A program made the translations under genes and the position numbers. A stretch of DNA of 44,897 nt. Source: HyVt-560 sp964577195. Lineage in GTDB: Bacteria; Pseudomonadota; Gammaproteobacteria; UWMA-0217. The stretch lies in the NCBI GenBank assembly GCA_964577195.1, contig CAZNYF010000003.1:1-44897 (forward strand). Reading direction: 5' to 3'. This document shows positions 26,067-33,007 of this stretch, one piece after another (position 1 is the stretch's first letter; every line of letters starts with the position of its first letter). The notes below the pieces were generated by a model that did not search any database, was not told the DNA's origin, and saw only the letters and a list, made by a program, of their open reading frames with translations.

Positions 26067-26966
26067 TTACCCTCGCGGATGATGCTCTGCATGCAGAGAT
26101 TGTAATCTTGCCTGTGCGACGTGAGTATATATTTGCGTGGTAGAAATATCGCTGTGCCCCAAGAGCATTTGCACCACTCTTAAATCTGCGCCGTGATTTA
26201 ATAGGTGTGTGGCAAAAGCATGTCGTAGCGTGTGCGGTGTCAAGTGTTTGGTAATGCCAGCGGTGACTGCATAACGCTTGATCGAATACCAGAAATTCTG
26301 CCGTGTCATACCGGTTCCACGGCGGGATAAAAATAATGCATCCACAGCAGGCTTAATACCTAATAAACCGGCTCTTGCCTGACGCCGGTATTTAGTAATC
26401 CATTCAACCGCTTCTTCGCCTAACGGCACTAGCCGCTCCTTGTTGCCTTTGCCAATGATTTTTACTGCACCCGCTTGTAAATTAACTTGCTGAAAACTGA
26501 GAGTGACTAATTCGCTAACGCGTAGTCCGCTGGCATAAAGTACTTCCAGCATAGCTCGGTCACGCAGGCCAATATCAGTATCCAGATCTGGGGCAGCCAA
26601 AAGTTTTTCGACATCTTGTTCGCTCAAAGAGTCCGGTAAAGATCGACCTATATTTGGCGCTTCGATTAATGCGACAGGATTTTCTTTTACTATCTGCTCA
26701 CTGAGTAAATAGCGATAAAATCGTCGCCATGCAGAAATAGCCCGTGAAATTGAACGCGCGCTGATACCACGCTGGGTCTTGCTACGCACACAGGCTCTAA
26801 GCTCCTCAGATGCCGCTGTGAGGAAAGTTTTATCCTGCGACACCAACCACGTCGAGAGTTGATTTAAATCGTTATAATAAGCATCTCGTGTATTCTCACT
26901 CAGACCGTGTTCGAGCCACAGAGAATCGATAAATTGCCCCATCAATTCATCGTTGCTGTCGTTCAT
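26067..26966 (-). CDS. xerD: Site-specific tyrosine recombinase XerD
   Basis: The 299-residue recombinase acts with XerC at dif to resolve chromosome dimers. It has an N-terminal SAM-like core-binding domain (WLEHGLSENTRDAYYNDLNQ) and the catalytic residues Arg (SGLRVSEL), Lys (IGKGNKERLVPL), HTLRHAFATHLL, GHSDISTT and Tyr in TQIYTHV. HGADLRVVQMLLGHSDIS fits XerD better than XerC. Its ATG overlaps the slipin stop by one base (TGATG), so it is translated from the slipin message. That coupling to a membrane-protease operon is unusual relative to the common xerD-dsbC arrangement. Confidence 0.93.
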   Translation of the reverse strand: MNDSNDELMGQFIDSLWLEHGLSENTRDAYYNDLNQLSTWLVSQDKTFLTAASEELRACVRSKTQRGISARSISRAISAWRRFYRYLLSEQIVKENPVALIEAPNIGRSLPDSLSEQDVEKLLAAPDLDTDIGLRDRAMLEVLYASGLRVSELVTLSFQQVNLQAGAVKIIGKGNKERLVPLGEEAVEWITKYRRQARAGLLGIKPAVDALFLSRRGTGMTRQNFWYSIKRYAVTAGITKHLTPHTLRHAFATHLLNHGADLRVVQMLLGHSDISTTQIYTHVAQARLQSLHAEHHPRG

Positions 26967-27712
26967 CAGTCCTTATTCAACCCACCGAATGATTTAAGAA
27001 ATTCCATCGGTAACGGGAAAACCACGGTAGAGGAATTCTCGGTCGAGATATCAGCCAGCGTTTGTAAATAACGCAGCTGCAGCGCTTGCGGGTTTCTCGA
27101 AATGATATCGGCAGCAGCGGCGAGTTTTTCTGCTGCTTGCAATTCACCTTCTGCGTTAATTATCTTGGCACGTCTTTCCCGCTCTGCTTCTGCCTGACGG
27201 GCTATCGCTCTAACCATCGACTCATCCAGGTCAATATGCTTGATTTCAACATTGCTGACTTTAATGCCCCAGGCTTCGGTTCGATCGTCCAGTATTGCTT
27301 GAATATCTGTATTTAATTTTTCCCTCTCAGAAAGCATTTCATCGAGCTCGTGCTGTCCCAACACAGAGCGCAATGTTGTTTGTGCTAATTGGCTGGTAGC
27401 CATGTAGTAGTCTTCCACTTGAATAATTGCGCGCTCGGGATTCACTACTTTAAAATATAAAACAGCACTGACATGCACGGTTACATTATCTCGTGAAATA
27501 ACATCCTGAGTAGGAATATCCATCGTGATAATACGCAAATCAACGCGCACCATTTGTTGCAGTACTGGAATTACCAGTATTAGACCCGGACCTTTTACTC
27601 GCTGAAATCGTCCCAGAAAAAATACAACTGCACGCTCATATTCGGGGATAACACGAATTGCCGACATCAAAATAATACCGACAATAATAAGTGGAATCAA
27701 ATAGGCCAACAT
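26966..27712 (-). CDS. Slipin (stomatin/prohibitin-family SPFH membrane protein)
   Basis: About 248 residues: an N-terminal hairpin membrane segment (MLAYLIPLIIVGIILMSAIR), the SPFH domain (PEYERAVVFFLGRFQRVKGP, VRVDLRIITMDIP, VHVSAVLYFKV), then a charged helical segment (RAIARQAEAERERRAKIINA). I prefer the ATG at 27712 because AGGAGA is six bases before it; the ATG at 27718 abuts the same site. Slipins form ring scaffolds in the inner membrane and are paired with NfeD proteases, as here. A hairpin lies between nfeD and this gene; xerD follows with a one-base overlap. Confidence 0.92.
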   Translation of the reverse strand: MLAYLIPLIIVGIILMSAIRVIPEYERAVVFFLGRFQRVKGPGLILVIPVLQQMVRVDLRIITMDIPTQDVISRDNVTVHVSAVLYFKVVNPERAIIQVEDYYMATSQLAQTTLRSVLGQHELDEMLSEREKLNTDIQAILDDRTEAWGIKVSNVEIKHIDLDESMVRAIARQAEAERERRAKIINAEGELQAAEKLAAAADIISRNPQALQLRYLQTLADISTENSSTVVFPLPMEFLKSFGGLNKD

Positions 27713-27755
27713 AACCATTCTCCTGAGTTTTATTAGGGTAAATTAAGGCTCCTCT

Positions 27756-27780
27756 AAAAACAGAAGTGCTGTTTTTAGAG
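27756..27780. promoter_or_regulatory. Intercistronic hairpin between nfeD and the slipin gene
   Basis: CTAAAAACAG (27756-27765) pairs perfectly with 27771-27780 around a five-base loop. It lies between the nfeD stop and the slipin start on the minus strand, without a T-tract. It may stabilise or process the message, or partially attenuate slipin expression. Confidence 0.5.
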
Positions 27781-27800
27781 GTGCCCTAAGTATGCTTTAA

Positions 27801-29132
27801 CTATTCTAAAGGTTCTACCGTCAGCACCAGACCATCGACACCAACGACTCTGACTTGCTCTCCGTTAACAACGGGAAAGTTTGATATTGCCAGCCAGGAT
27901 TCACCATTAAACCGAACCCGTCCCTGATCTGCAAAATCTGCCATCACATAAGCCATTTTTCCAGTCATGGATTCTACCCCGCTAACCACCTGTGTTTGCC
28001 GTAAGCGCGACAGAGTTGAAACCATCCAGACTAAAAATCCGCCTGCAACCAACGCCAAACCACCAATTAAAGGGATCGATACCGCCAGATGTTCATCATC
28101 AAATAATATAATAGATCCAATGACAAAAGCGATTAATCCACCCGCACCTAAAATACCTGCGCTGCTAACAAATGCTTCGGCAATGATAAAGGTCAAACCC
28201 ACAACCACCAAAACCATGCCTGCGTAGCTAACCGGTAATATTTGAAACGCATACAACGCCAGAATTAAACTGATCGCACCCACCACACCGGGCAATACAA
28301 ACCCGGGACTGGAAAACTCAAAAATCAGTCCGTAAATTCCCACCAGCATCAAGATATAGGCAATATTGGGATCGGTAATTATCGACAACAAACGATTTCG
28401 CCAATCAGCCTGTATCCGTTCAATCTCAACATTTTGCATCGCAAGGGTTGTTTCTACATTACCAACATTAATTTTTTTCCCATTAATTTTATCCAGCAAC
28501 TGGGTGACATCATCCGCGATAAGATCAATCACACCTTTGTCCAGTGCCTCAGAAGCCGTTAATGTTTGTGCTTGTGTTACTGCCAGTTCAGCCCACTCGG
28601 CGTTACGGCCATGTAACTCCGCCAACCCTCGGATATAAGCAACCGCATCATTGAGGACTTTCTTTTCCATTGTTGTTTGATTGTCGCTGGTTTCTGTAGG
28701 ATTTTTTTCTCCACTCAAATCTGGTAGTTCAGGTATACCTCCAATTTTTACCGGTGTGGCTGCACCGAGGTGCGTGGTGGGTGCCATCGCAGCAATATGG
28801 CTGGCATATAAGATATAAGTGCCGGCACTGGCGGCGCGTGCGCCAGCAGGGGCGATATAGGTGACAACAGGAATTTTTGAATCCAGGATGGCAGCAATGA
28901 TTTTTCGCATAGAAAAATCCAGTCCTCCAGGCGTATTCAGTTTAATGATAATTAACGGTGACTGGTTTTTGGCAGCCGCAGACATACCACGCGAAATTAG
29001 ATCTTGCGAGGCTGGCCCAATCGCATCATCCACCTCGATTAAGTACACCTTCGAATTGGCCAGCGAAGCTGCTGGAAAAAGCAGACATATTCCAATCAAA
29101 AGTATCCACAAATATCGGTATTGGCAGTGCAT
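27801..29132 (-). CDS. NfeD-family membrane-bound ClpP-class serine protease
   Basis: A 443-residue protein with a signal peptide (to about 25) and a ClpP/SppA-like protease domain (about 28-220) with KLNTPGGLDFSMRKIIAAIL and a nucleophile serine in ARAASAGTYILY. Four to five membrane helices follow (about 255-375), then a C-terminal OB-fold NfeD domain (GKMAYVMADFADQGRVRFN). Long NfeD proteins cleave membrane-associated substrates and act with the SPFH partner, the next gene. The start ATG has no strong ribosome site. Upstream lies a dispersed repeat copy. Confidence 0.93.
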   Translation of the reverse strand: MHCQYRYLWILLIGICLLFPAASLANSKVYLIEVDDAIGPASQDLISRGMSAAAKNQSPLIIIKLNTPGGLDFSMRKIIAAILDSKIPVVTYIAPAGARAASAGTYILYASHIAAMAPTTHLGAATPVKIGGIPELPDLSGEKNPTETSDNQTTMEKKVLNDAVAYIRGLAELHGRNAEWAELAVTQAQTLTASEALDKGVIDLIADDVTQLLDKINGKKINVGNVETTLAMQNVEIERIQADWRNRLLSIITDPNIAYILMLVGIYGLIFEFSSPGFVLPGVVGAISLILALYAFQILPVSYAGMVLVVVGLTFIIAEAFVSSAGILGAGGLIAFVIGSIILFDDEHLAVSIPLIGGLALVAGGFLVWMVSTLSRLRQTQVVSGVESMTGKMAYVMADFADQGRVRFNGESWLAISNFPVVNGEQVRVVGVDGLVLTVEPLE

Positions 29133-29160
29133 AACTAAATAATAGCAGTATTACCCAATA

Positions 29161-29295
29161 AACCTAGAAAAATCAGTTGAGCACCGAAAAGACACGTAAG
29201 CCCACTGCTCTTTTGCATCCTGCAAAGCTTCCGCATCCTGCTCACGCCCCTTACCTATATCCATATAGGCAACCGCAGTATTAGTACGTTATTCT
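29161..29295. repeat. Dispersed intergenic repeat, copy B (composite)
   Basis: Starts AACCTAGAAAAATCAGTTGA, similar to copies A and F. A 23-base block (29203-29225) is identical to the reverse complement of 31323-31345 in copy C. Bases 29226-29272 (47 bases) are absent from copy C and are bounded by GCAA on both sides. Inside them, 29240-29256 matches 39566-39582 of copy D in reverse complement. A CCTATAT/ATATAGG hairpin lies within. The element sits between nfeD and the terminator of the AT-hook gene. Confidence 0.75.
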
Positions 29296-29303
29296 GGGCA
29301 AAA

Positions 29304-29328
29304 AAAAGCCCGCTAGCAGCGGGCTTTT
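29304..29328 (-). terminator. Rho-independent terminator of the AT-hook protein gene
   Basis: AAAAGCCCGC (29304-29313) pairs with GCGGGCTTTT (29319-29328) around a five-base loop. On the minus strand a run of seven T follows, 18 bases past the stop of the AT-hook gene. Confidence 0.92.
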
Positions 29329-29345
29329 AGATCAATCATCAAACA

Positions 29346-29798
29346 CTACTTCTTTTTCGCGTGTTTCTTGCGCTTGGCAGGCTTGTTGATTTTCTTCATT
29401 GCTTTTTTCATCCATGCTGTCGCAAATTCAGCTTCGGCTTTCTCTTTTTTCGCAAAAAGACCGGCCATCTTAGCTTCACGCTTTTCAGCGGAAGCCAGTG
29501 CAGCTTTAACACTCTTAAGCTCAGCTTTCATCTCGGCAATTTTCGTTTTCATTTCCTTACGAATAGAACCAAGTGTTGTACCCGCAGCTTTAGGTGGACG
29601 TCCTTTACGTGCGCCCTTCTTTGCAGAAGCCGCTTTAGGTGGACGACCCTTACGTGCAGCTTTCTTTGCAGAAGCCGCTTTAGGTGGACGACCCTTACGT
29701 GCAGCTTTCTTTGCAGAAGCCGCTTTAGGTGGACGTCCTTTACGTGCAGCTTTTTTCATTGCTGGCTTGGCAGCAGATGTATCATTAACAATTGGCAT
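29346..29798 (-). CDS. Lysine-rich H1-like protein with four tandem AT-hook units
   Basis: About 150 residues from the ATG at 29798. An in-frame ATG at 29843 lies inside the predicted promoter and is rejected. The N-terminal half contains four 15-residue units with the core RKGRPPKAA, an AT-hook-like GRP core flanked by Lys/Arg that binds the minor groove of AT-rich DNA. At DNA level these are four 45-bp tandem repeats (first bases at 29587, 29632, 29677, 29722). Next is a coiled-coil-prone segment (MKTKIAEMKAELKSVKAAL) and a very basic tail (KKAMKKINKPAKRKKHAKKK). It resembles bacterial histone H1-like proteins and probably acts as a nucleoid protein or regulator. The gene has its own promoter and terminator. 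Confidence 0.82.
   Translation of the reverse strand: MPIVNDTSAAKPAMKKAARKGRPPKAASAKKAARKGRPPKAASAKKAARKGRPPKAASAKKGARKGRPPKAAGTTLGSIRKEMKTKIAEMKAELKSVKAALASAEKREAKMAGLFAKKEKAEAEFATAWMKKAMKKINKPAKRKKHAKKK
29587..29766 (-). repeat. Four 45-bp tandem repeats inside the AT-hook gene
   Basis: The string GCTTTAGGTGGACG recurs exactly every 45 bases at 29587, 29632, 29677 and 29722, encoding the AT-hook units. Near-identity of the units suggests recent expansion, and copy number may vary by slippage without breaking the frame. Confidence 0.9.
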
Positions 29799-29829
29799 AA
29801 AAAAATACTCTAAAAATTTAGGCGTTCGC

Positions 29830-29857
29830 ATTATAGGAAACAAAAATAAGATTGCAA
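29830..29857 (-). promoter_or_regulatory. Sigma-70-type promoter of the AT-hook protein gene
   Basis: On the minus strand TTGCAA (29857-29852) and a consensus TATAAT (29835-29830) are separated by 16 bases. Transcription would start near 29823, about 25 bases before the ATG at 29798. The surrounding 29799-30067 is very AT-rich and otherwise shows no gene. Confidence 0.7.
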
Positions 29858-30067
29858 TATAAATATGCCTTATTTCCGAATAATTACGCCTTTTTTAAAG
29901 TTTTATTGCTAATTAGAGCATTTTTTTTGATAAACCCGATAAATTGAAAGTATCACGGTCGCTGTAATCGATGTCTCTACCCAAAGAATTTTCAACTTAT
30001 GATCAGTGAATTTTGGTCGATTATATAAACTTGAATTCAAAGTTTATTAGAATAATTCCGGTTTTTT

Positions 30068-30400
30068 TTAATAACTTGCGAGATCTTGCATTTCACGAAA
30101 AATATCATTGATATTTCCTGCTTCAGCATCCACCAGACAAGCGATATTTCCGACACAAAAGACCGATATGTTTTTTCCTTTCACCATCCAACCGCGTGGT
30201 GGTGTCCAAGCATTAATGGATGTAAACATAGATAATTGATCTGCATTGGATTGCACCAGACGGGAATAGTCGTGACAAAATTCTGACAGTTTGCGCATTT
30301 TTTGCTCATCCATCATGCCGTAACCTTCGAGGAATTCCCCATCGTCTCTAAAATGAGTAACTGCAAGGACGCCATCTTCAATCATTAACCGTTTTATCAT
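30068..30400 (-). CDS. DUF2173-family (roadblock-like) protein, third paralogue
   Basis: A 110-residue protein starting MIKRLMIEDGVLAVTHFRDD, related to the two genes upstream. The end (FCVGNIACLVDAEAGNINDI) aligns with that of the first paralogue. Cysteines are at 42, 82 and 88; Cys42 aligns with the single central cysteine of the others. The fold is expected to be roadblock/LC7-like. Its ATG overlaps the stop of the second paralogue by four bases, so it is translationally coupled. Function is unknown; I associate DUF2173 with sulfur-oxidising bacteria. Confidence 0.78.
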   Translation of the reverse strand: MIKRLMIEDGVLAVTHFRDDGEFLEGYGMMDEQKMRKLSEFCHDYSRLVQSNADQLSMFTSINAWTPPRGWMVKGKNISVFCVGNIACLVDAEAGNINDIFREMQDLASY

Positions 30401-30744
30401 TTTAGTTCCTGGCTCATTAAATCGTAAGCTGCCTGATAGTCGGCGTGTTCATTTTCGAAAACAACACCTTGCGAACCGTGTACCACAGTGGACCAATCCA
30501 CTCCGATCATCGTAAAACCGGCGATTGGATAAAAGCCTTCCATTCCCGTGACCTTTTCCCAACCACGAGCCTGCATGGTTGATATCGATGAATTCGCAAC
30601 ACAGACGTGACTTAATAAGTCCAGCACATCGCTATCGAGATTATCCATCTCCAGCATTTCATAATTCGTTAGCTCACCGCGATCTGTGAATTCAAATGCA
30701 GCCAGTGCGCCGGGTAATTCCATGAGTCTTTTTAAATTAGCCAT
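30397..30744 (-). CDS. DUF2173-family (roadblock-like) protein, second paralogue
   Basis: A 115-residue protein beginning MANLKRLMELPGALAAFEFT, with GMEGFYPIAGFTMIGVDWST in the second half, the pattern I know for DUF2173. It keeps only one cysteine (Cys48), in the helix where all three paralogues have one. It starts 15 bases after the first paralogue ends and overlaps the third by four bases. The three probably form a heteromeric complex, which is inference from coupling and from roadblock proteins dimerising. Confidence 0.82.
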   Translation of the reverse strand: MANLKRLMELPGALAAFEFTDRGELTNYEMLEMDNLDSDVLDLLSHVCVANSSISTMQARGWEKVTGMEGFYPIAGFTMIGVDWSTVVHGSQGVVFENEHADYQAAYDLMSQELK

Positions 30745-30759
30745 TAGTTATCCTATTGG

Positions 30760-31116
30760 TTAAACAAGTTCCGAGTGATCAGTTATTTTTTCGAGCATCA
30801 AATGCAATGTGTCATTAATTGAGCCTTGCTCATTGTCCAGGAAACAAAACACATTACTCATCACGCAGACTGTAAATCGAGCGCCGCGTACAGCCCATCC
30901 CTTACCAGGTATAAGCCCGCAATCGTTTTCACATAAATTGTCGAGCATATTGCACTCCATTCTCACACCCAATGAACCCGCTCGGCACATGATCGCCGCC
31001 ATTCTTGCCATCTCATCATTCATGTTGCCCTGGTAGGTATATCTGTCACCCCTATAAGCGTATTCTCCCGCTGCCATCATACCCGGCAGCGCCATTAATT
31101 CCGTGGTTATACTCAC
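30760..31116 (-). CDS. DUF2173-family (roadblock-like) protein, first paralogue, GTG start
   Basis: A 118-residue protein (ELMALPGMMAAGEYAYRGD, GKGWAVRGARFTVCVMSNVF). The start is GTG at 31116, supported by GAGG six bases upstream; the ATG two bases earlier is out of frame. It is the most cysteine-rich of the three, with cysteines at 44, 55, 62, 66, 84 and 91, including a Cys-x3-Cys pair in an inserted loop. Redox or metal chemistry is possible but unproven. It is the first gene of a three-gene unit lying downstream of repeat copy C. Confidence 0.82.
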   Translation of the reverse strand: MSITTELMALPGMMAAGEYAYRGDRYTYQGNMNDEMARMAAIMCRAGSLGVRMECNMLDNLCENDCGLIPGKGWAVRGARFTVCVMSNVFCFLDNEQGSINDTLHLMLEKITDHSELV

Positions 31117-31166
31117 ATCCGTCCTCTTGTTGTTTGCTGATCTAGTGGTGGTTTTGTTGGTGGTAC

Positions 31167-31389
31167 TTCAACCTAAAAACCGCAGTTGGATCGCCCAAGT
31201 CCACTCAAGCTATTGACGCACCTGGCAAACCAGAAAAACTGCTTATCACCAACCTGGTGACCACGCGTTTTTCTGATTCACCATGCACGCCAATGACGTA
31301 CATGGATGTGCTAATACTACGGTTGCAGGATGCAAAAGAGCAGTGAACCTGCGTGTCTTTTGTCTGCCCAACTGCGATTTTAGGTTGAA
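31167..31389. repeat. Dispersed intergenic repeat, copy C, with terminal inverted repeats
   Basis: A 223-bp element bounded by near-perfect inverted ends: TTCAACCTAAAAACCGCAGT at 31167 with the reverse complement of its right end (31368-31389), about 22 bp with one mismatch and one base shift. Inside, CAGAAAAAC (31231-31239) pairs with 31267-31275 around an inner TCACC/GGTGA hairpin. It encodes nothing and resembles a MITE. It fills most of the 325-base gap between the DUF2173 operon and the RDD gene. Confidence 0.78.
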
Positions 31390-31441
31390 CGCTCTGATTG
31401 ATATATCATAGATTCCAGACCGTCTCCAACAGGCTTCACTA

Positions 31442-31936
31442 ATGAACAATCAAACTCGACCCGTGAATAGTTCAATTTCTGCAGATTCTCAGGCTAATCA
31501 AAACATCGGTTTTAAACCTGCTGGGTTTTTCAGAAGAATGGCAGCTATAACCTATGATGGCATCCTGGTTTTTTCACTGCTATTCTTAACCTCTATCCCA
31601 CTTATCATCCTGTTTGAAAAAATCACCGGCCAAAACCTCAATCAGCACGTCGCCTACTATGGATTTGTGCTTTGGCTCTATGCCGTTGCATTCATCTATT
31701 TTGGCTGGTTTTGGATAAACTCTGGTCAGACCCCCGGCATGAAAGCCTGGCATCTCAAAATCTCCACAGTGGATGGCGCTAAAATTAACTGGGTAGCTGC
31801 ATTTAAACGCTATCTCGGTGCATTACTCTCATGGGCAATCGTCGGACTCGGTTTTTTATGGGTCATTGTCAGTAGAAATAAGAAAACCTGGCACGGTCTC
31901 CTCTCACAGACTCGATTGTTTTTAGATCGAGACTAA
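31442..31936 (+). CDS. RDD-family membrane protein
   Basis: A 164-residue protein with the RDD signature (Arg-Arg at GFFRRMAAITYDGILVF, where the conserved Arg-Asp-Asp pattern survives as RR...D), three membrane helices and the family sequence GQTPGMKAWHLKI. RDD proteins are small inner-membrane proteins; some have been linked to ion exchange, but the role here is unknown. It is convergent with lptG, with only six bases between stops and no terminator between them. Confidence 0.85.
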   Translation: MNNQTRPVNSSISADSQANQNIGFKPAGFFRRMAAITYDGILVFSLLFLTSIPLIILFEKITGQNLNQHVAYYGFVLWLYAVAFIYFGWFWINSGQTPGMKAWHLKISTVDGAKINWVAAFKRYLGALLSWAIVGLGFLWVIVSRNKKTWHGLLSQTRLFLDRD

Positions 31937-31942
31937 ACTAAA

Positions 31943-33007
31943 TTATTCAATCCGCTTCACCAGCCAATACGCTAACCCCAAAAACAATACAGGCGGCGCG
32001 ACTGCTGCCATAAAAGCTGGCAATCCATAAACAATCCCCAACTGATTCAACAACCGACTAGCCAGAAAATATCCAATACCCAGCAACACGCCGACAAACA
32101 ACCGCTGCCCCGCCCCGCCACTACGCTGAGACTTAAACACAAACGGCAGCGCCAGCATCAACATCACCAGACTTGATAACGGCATAATAAAACGATTCCA
32201 GAACGCCAGTTTATACTGACTACTATCAAGATCGTTATCTCCCAGATATTGAATATATGAGAAAAGATCGCGTGCGCGCATTTCTCCCGGCTCGATACTC
32301 AACACATCAAACAAATTATCTGCCATTAATTCTGGCCAGACTTCTTGCTCAACATGAGTCCGTTGAATTTTATTTTCTTCAATAATTAATCGTTGGATAT
32401 TTTTCAGCTTCCAGCCCTGTTCCACGCGTTCTGCTGTCCCTGCGTGAACCACTTCTGTGAGGTCTAGCCCTTTAAAACGAAATATATCCAAATCAATAAT
32501 GGTTTGATCATTCAAAACTACATTACTTTTAACGAACATATCCTGATGCCTTACCCAGATGCCGCCTGCATGAGTAATGGCCGCATTACCTGACACCATT
32601 TGGGACTTGAGCTGTTGTCCTTTATGCACCCCAAATGGTGCTAAAAACTCCCCGACAAACAATATAATCAGTACAAAGACAACACCAATTTTTAGAATCG
32701 CAACCGCAAAGCCCCAGATTGATAACCCCGCAGCTCTGATAGCAGTAATCTCGTTATTGGCCGCCATTCCACCAAGACTTAACAAACTGCCAATCAACAC
32801 CGCTGTCGGCGCGTACTCGTAAATCCTCATTGGCAACGAATAGAGAATATAAGCACCTGCCTGAGCAAAACCATAGTCTCCCCTGCCAACTTCATCCAGC
32901 TCATTTAAAAAAGAAATAAAAGCATCGAGTCCAGCGAGTACCAGTAGCGCTAAAATAACGCCACCGACAATTTGGGTTAACAAATAACGCTCTAGAATAT
33001 TAATCAT
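31943..33007 (-). CDS. lptG: LPS export ABC transporter permease LptG
   Basis: 354 residues with the YjgP/YjgQ family layout: an N-terminal MINILERYLLTQIVGGVILA amphipathic start and two helices, a periplasmic beta-jellyroll domain (about 130-265), then three C-terminal helices (PLSSLVMLMLALPFVF, GVLLGIGYFLASRLLNQLG). LptG pairs with LptF and the LptB ATPase to extract LPS from the inner membrane. It starts with a one-base TAATG overlap with lptF. Confidence 0.95.
   Translation of the reverse strand: MINILERYLLTQIVGGVILALLVLAGLDAFISFLNELDEVGRGDYGFAQAGAYILYSLPMRIYEYAPTAVLIGSLLSLGGMAANNEITAIRAAGLSIWGFAVAILKIGVVFVLIILFVGEFLAPFGVHKGQQLKSQMVSGNAAITHAGGIWVRHQDMFVKSNVVLNDQTIIDLDIFRFKGLDLTEVVHAGTAERVEQGWKLKNIQRLIIEENKIQRTHVEQEVWPELMADNLFDVLSIEPGEMRARDLFSYIQYLGDNDLDSSQYKLAFWNRFIMPLSSLVMLMLALPFVFKSQRSGGAGQRLFVGVLLGIGYFLASRLLNQLGIVYGLPAFMAAVAPPVLFLGLAYWLVKRIE

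Noticed and set aside
29587..29766. Possible CRISPR-like array (regular 45-bp spacing)
   Set aside because: No unique spacers; the period is a coding tandem repeat of AT-hook units. No CRISPR array seen elsewhere in the window.
29361..29862. Plus-strand frames of about 150-164 codons over the AT-hook gene
   Set aside because: Antisense shadows of a repetitive, low-complexity gene; the minus strand has promoter, start and terminator.
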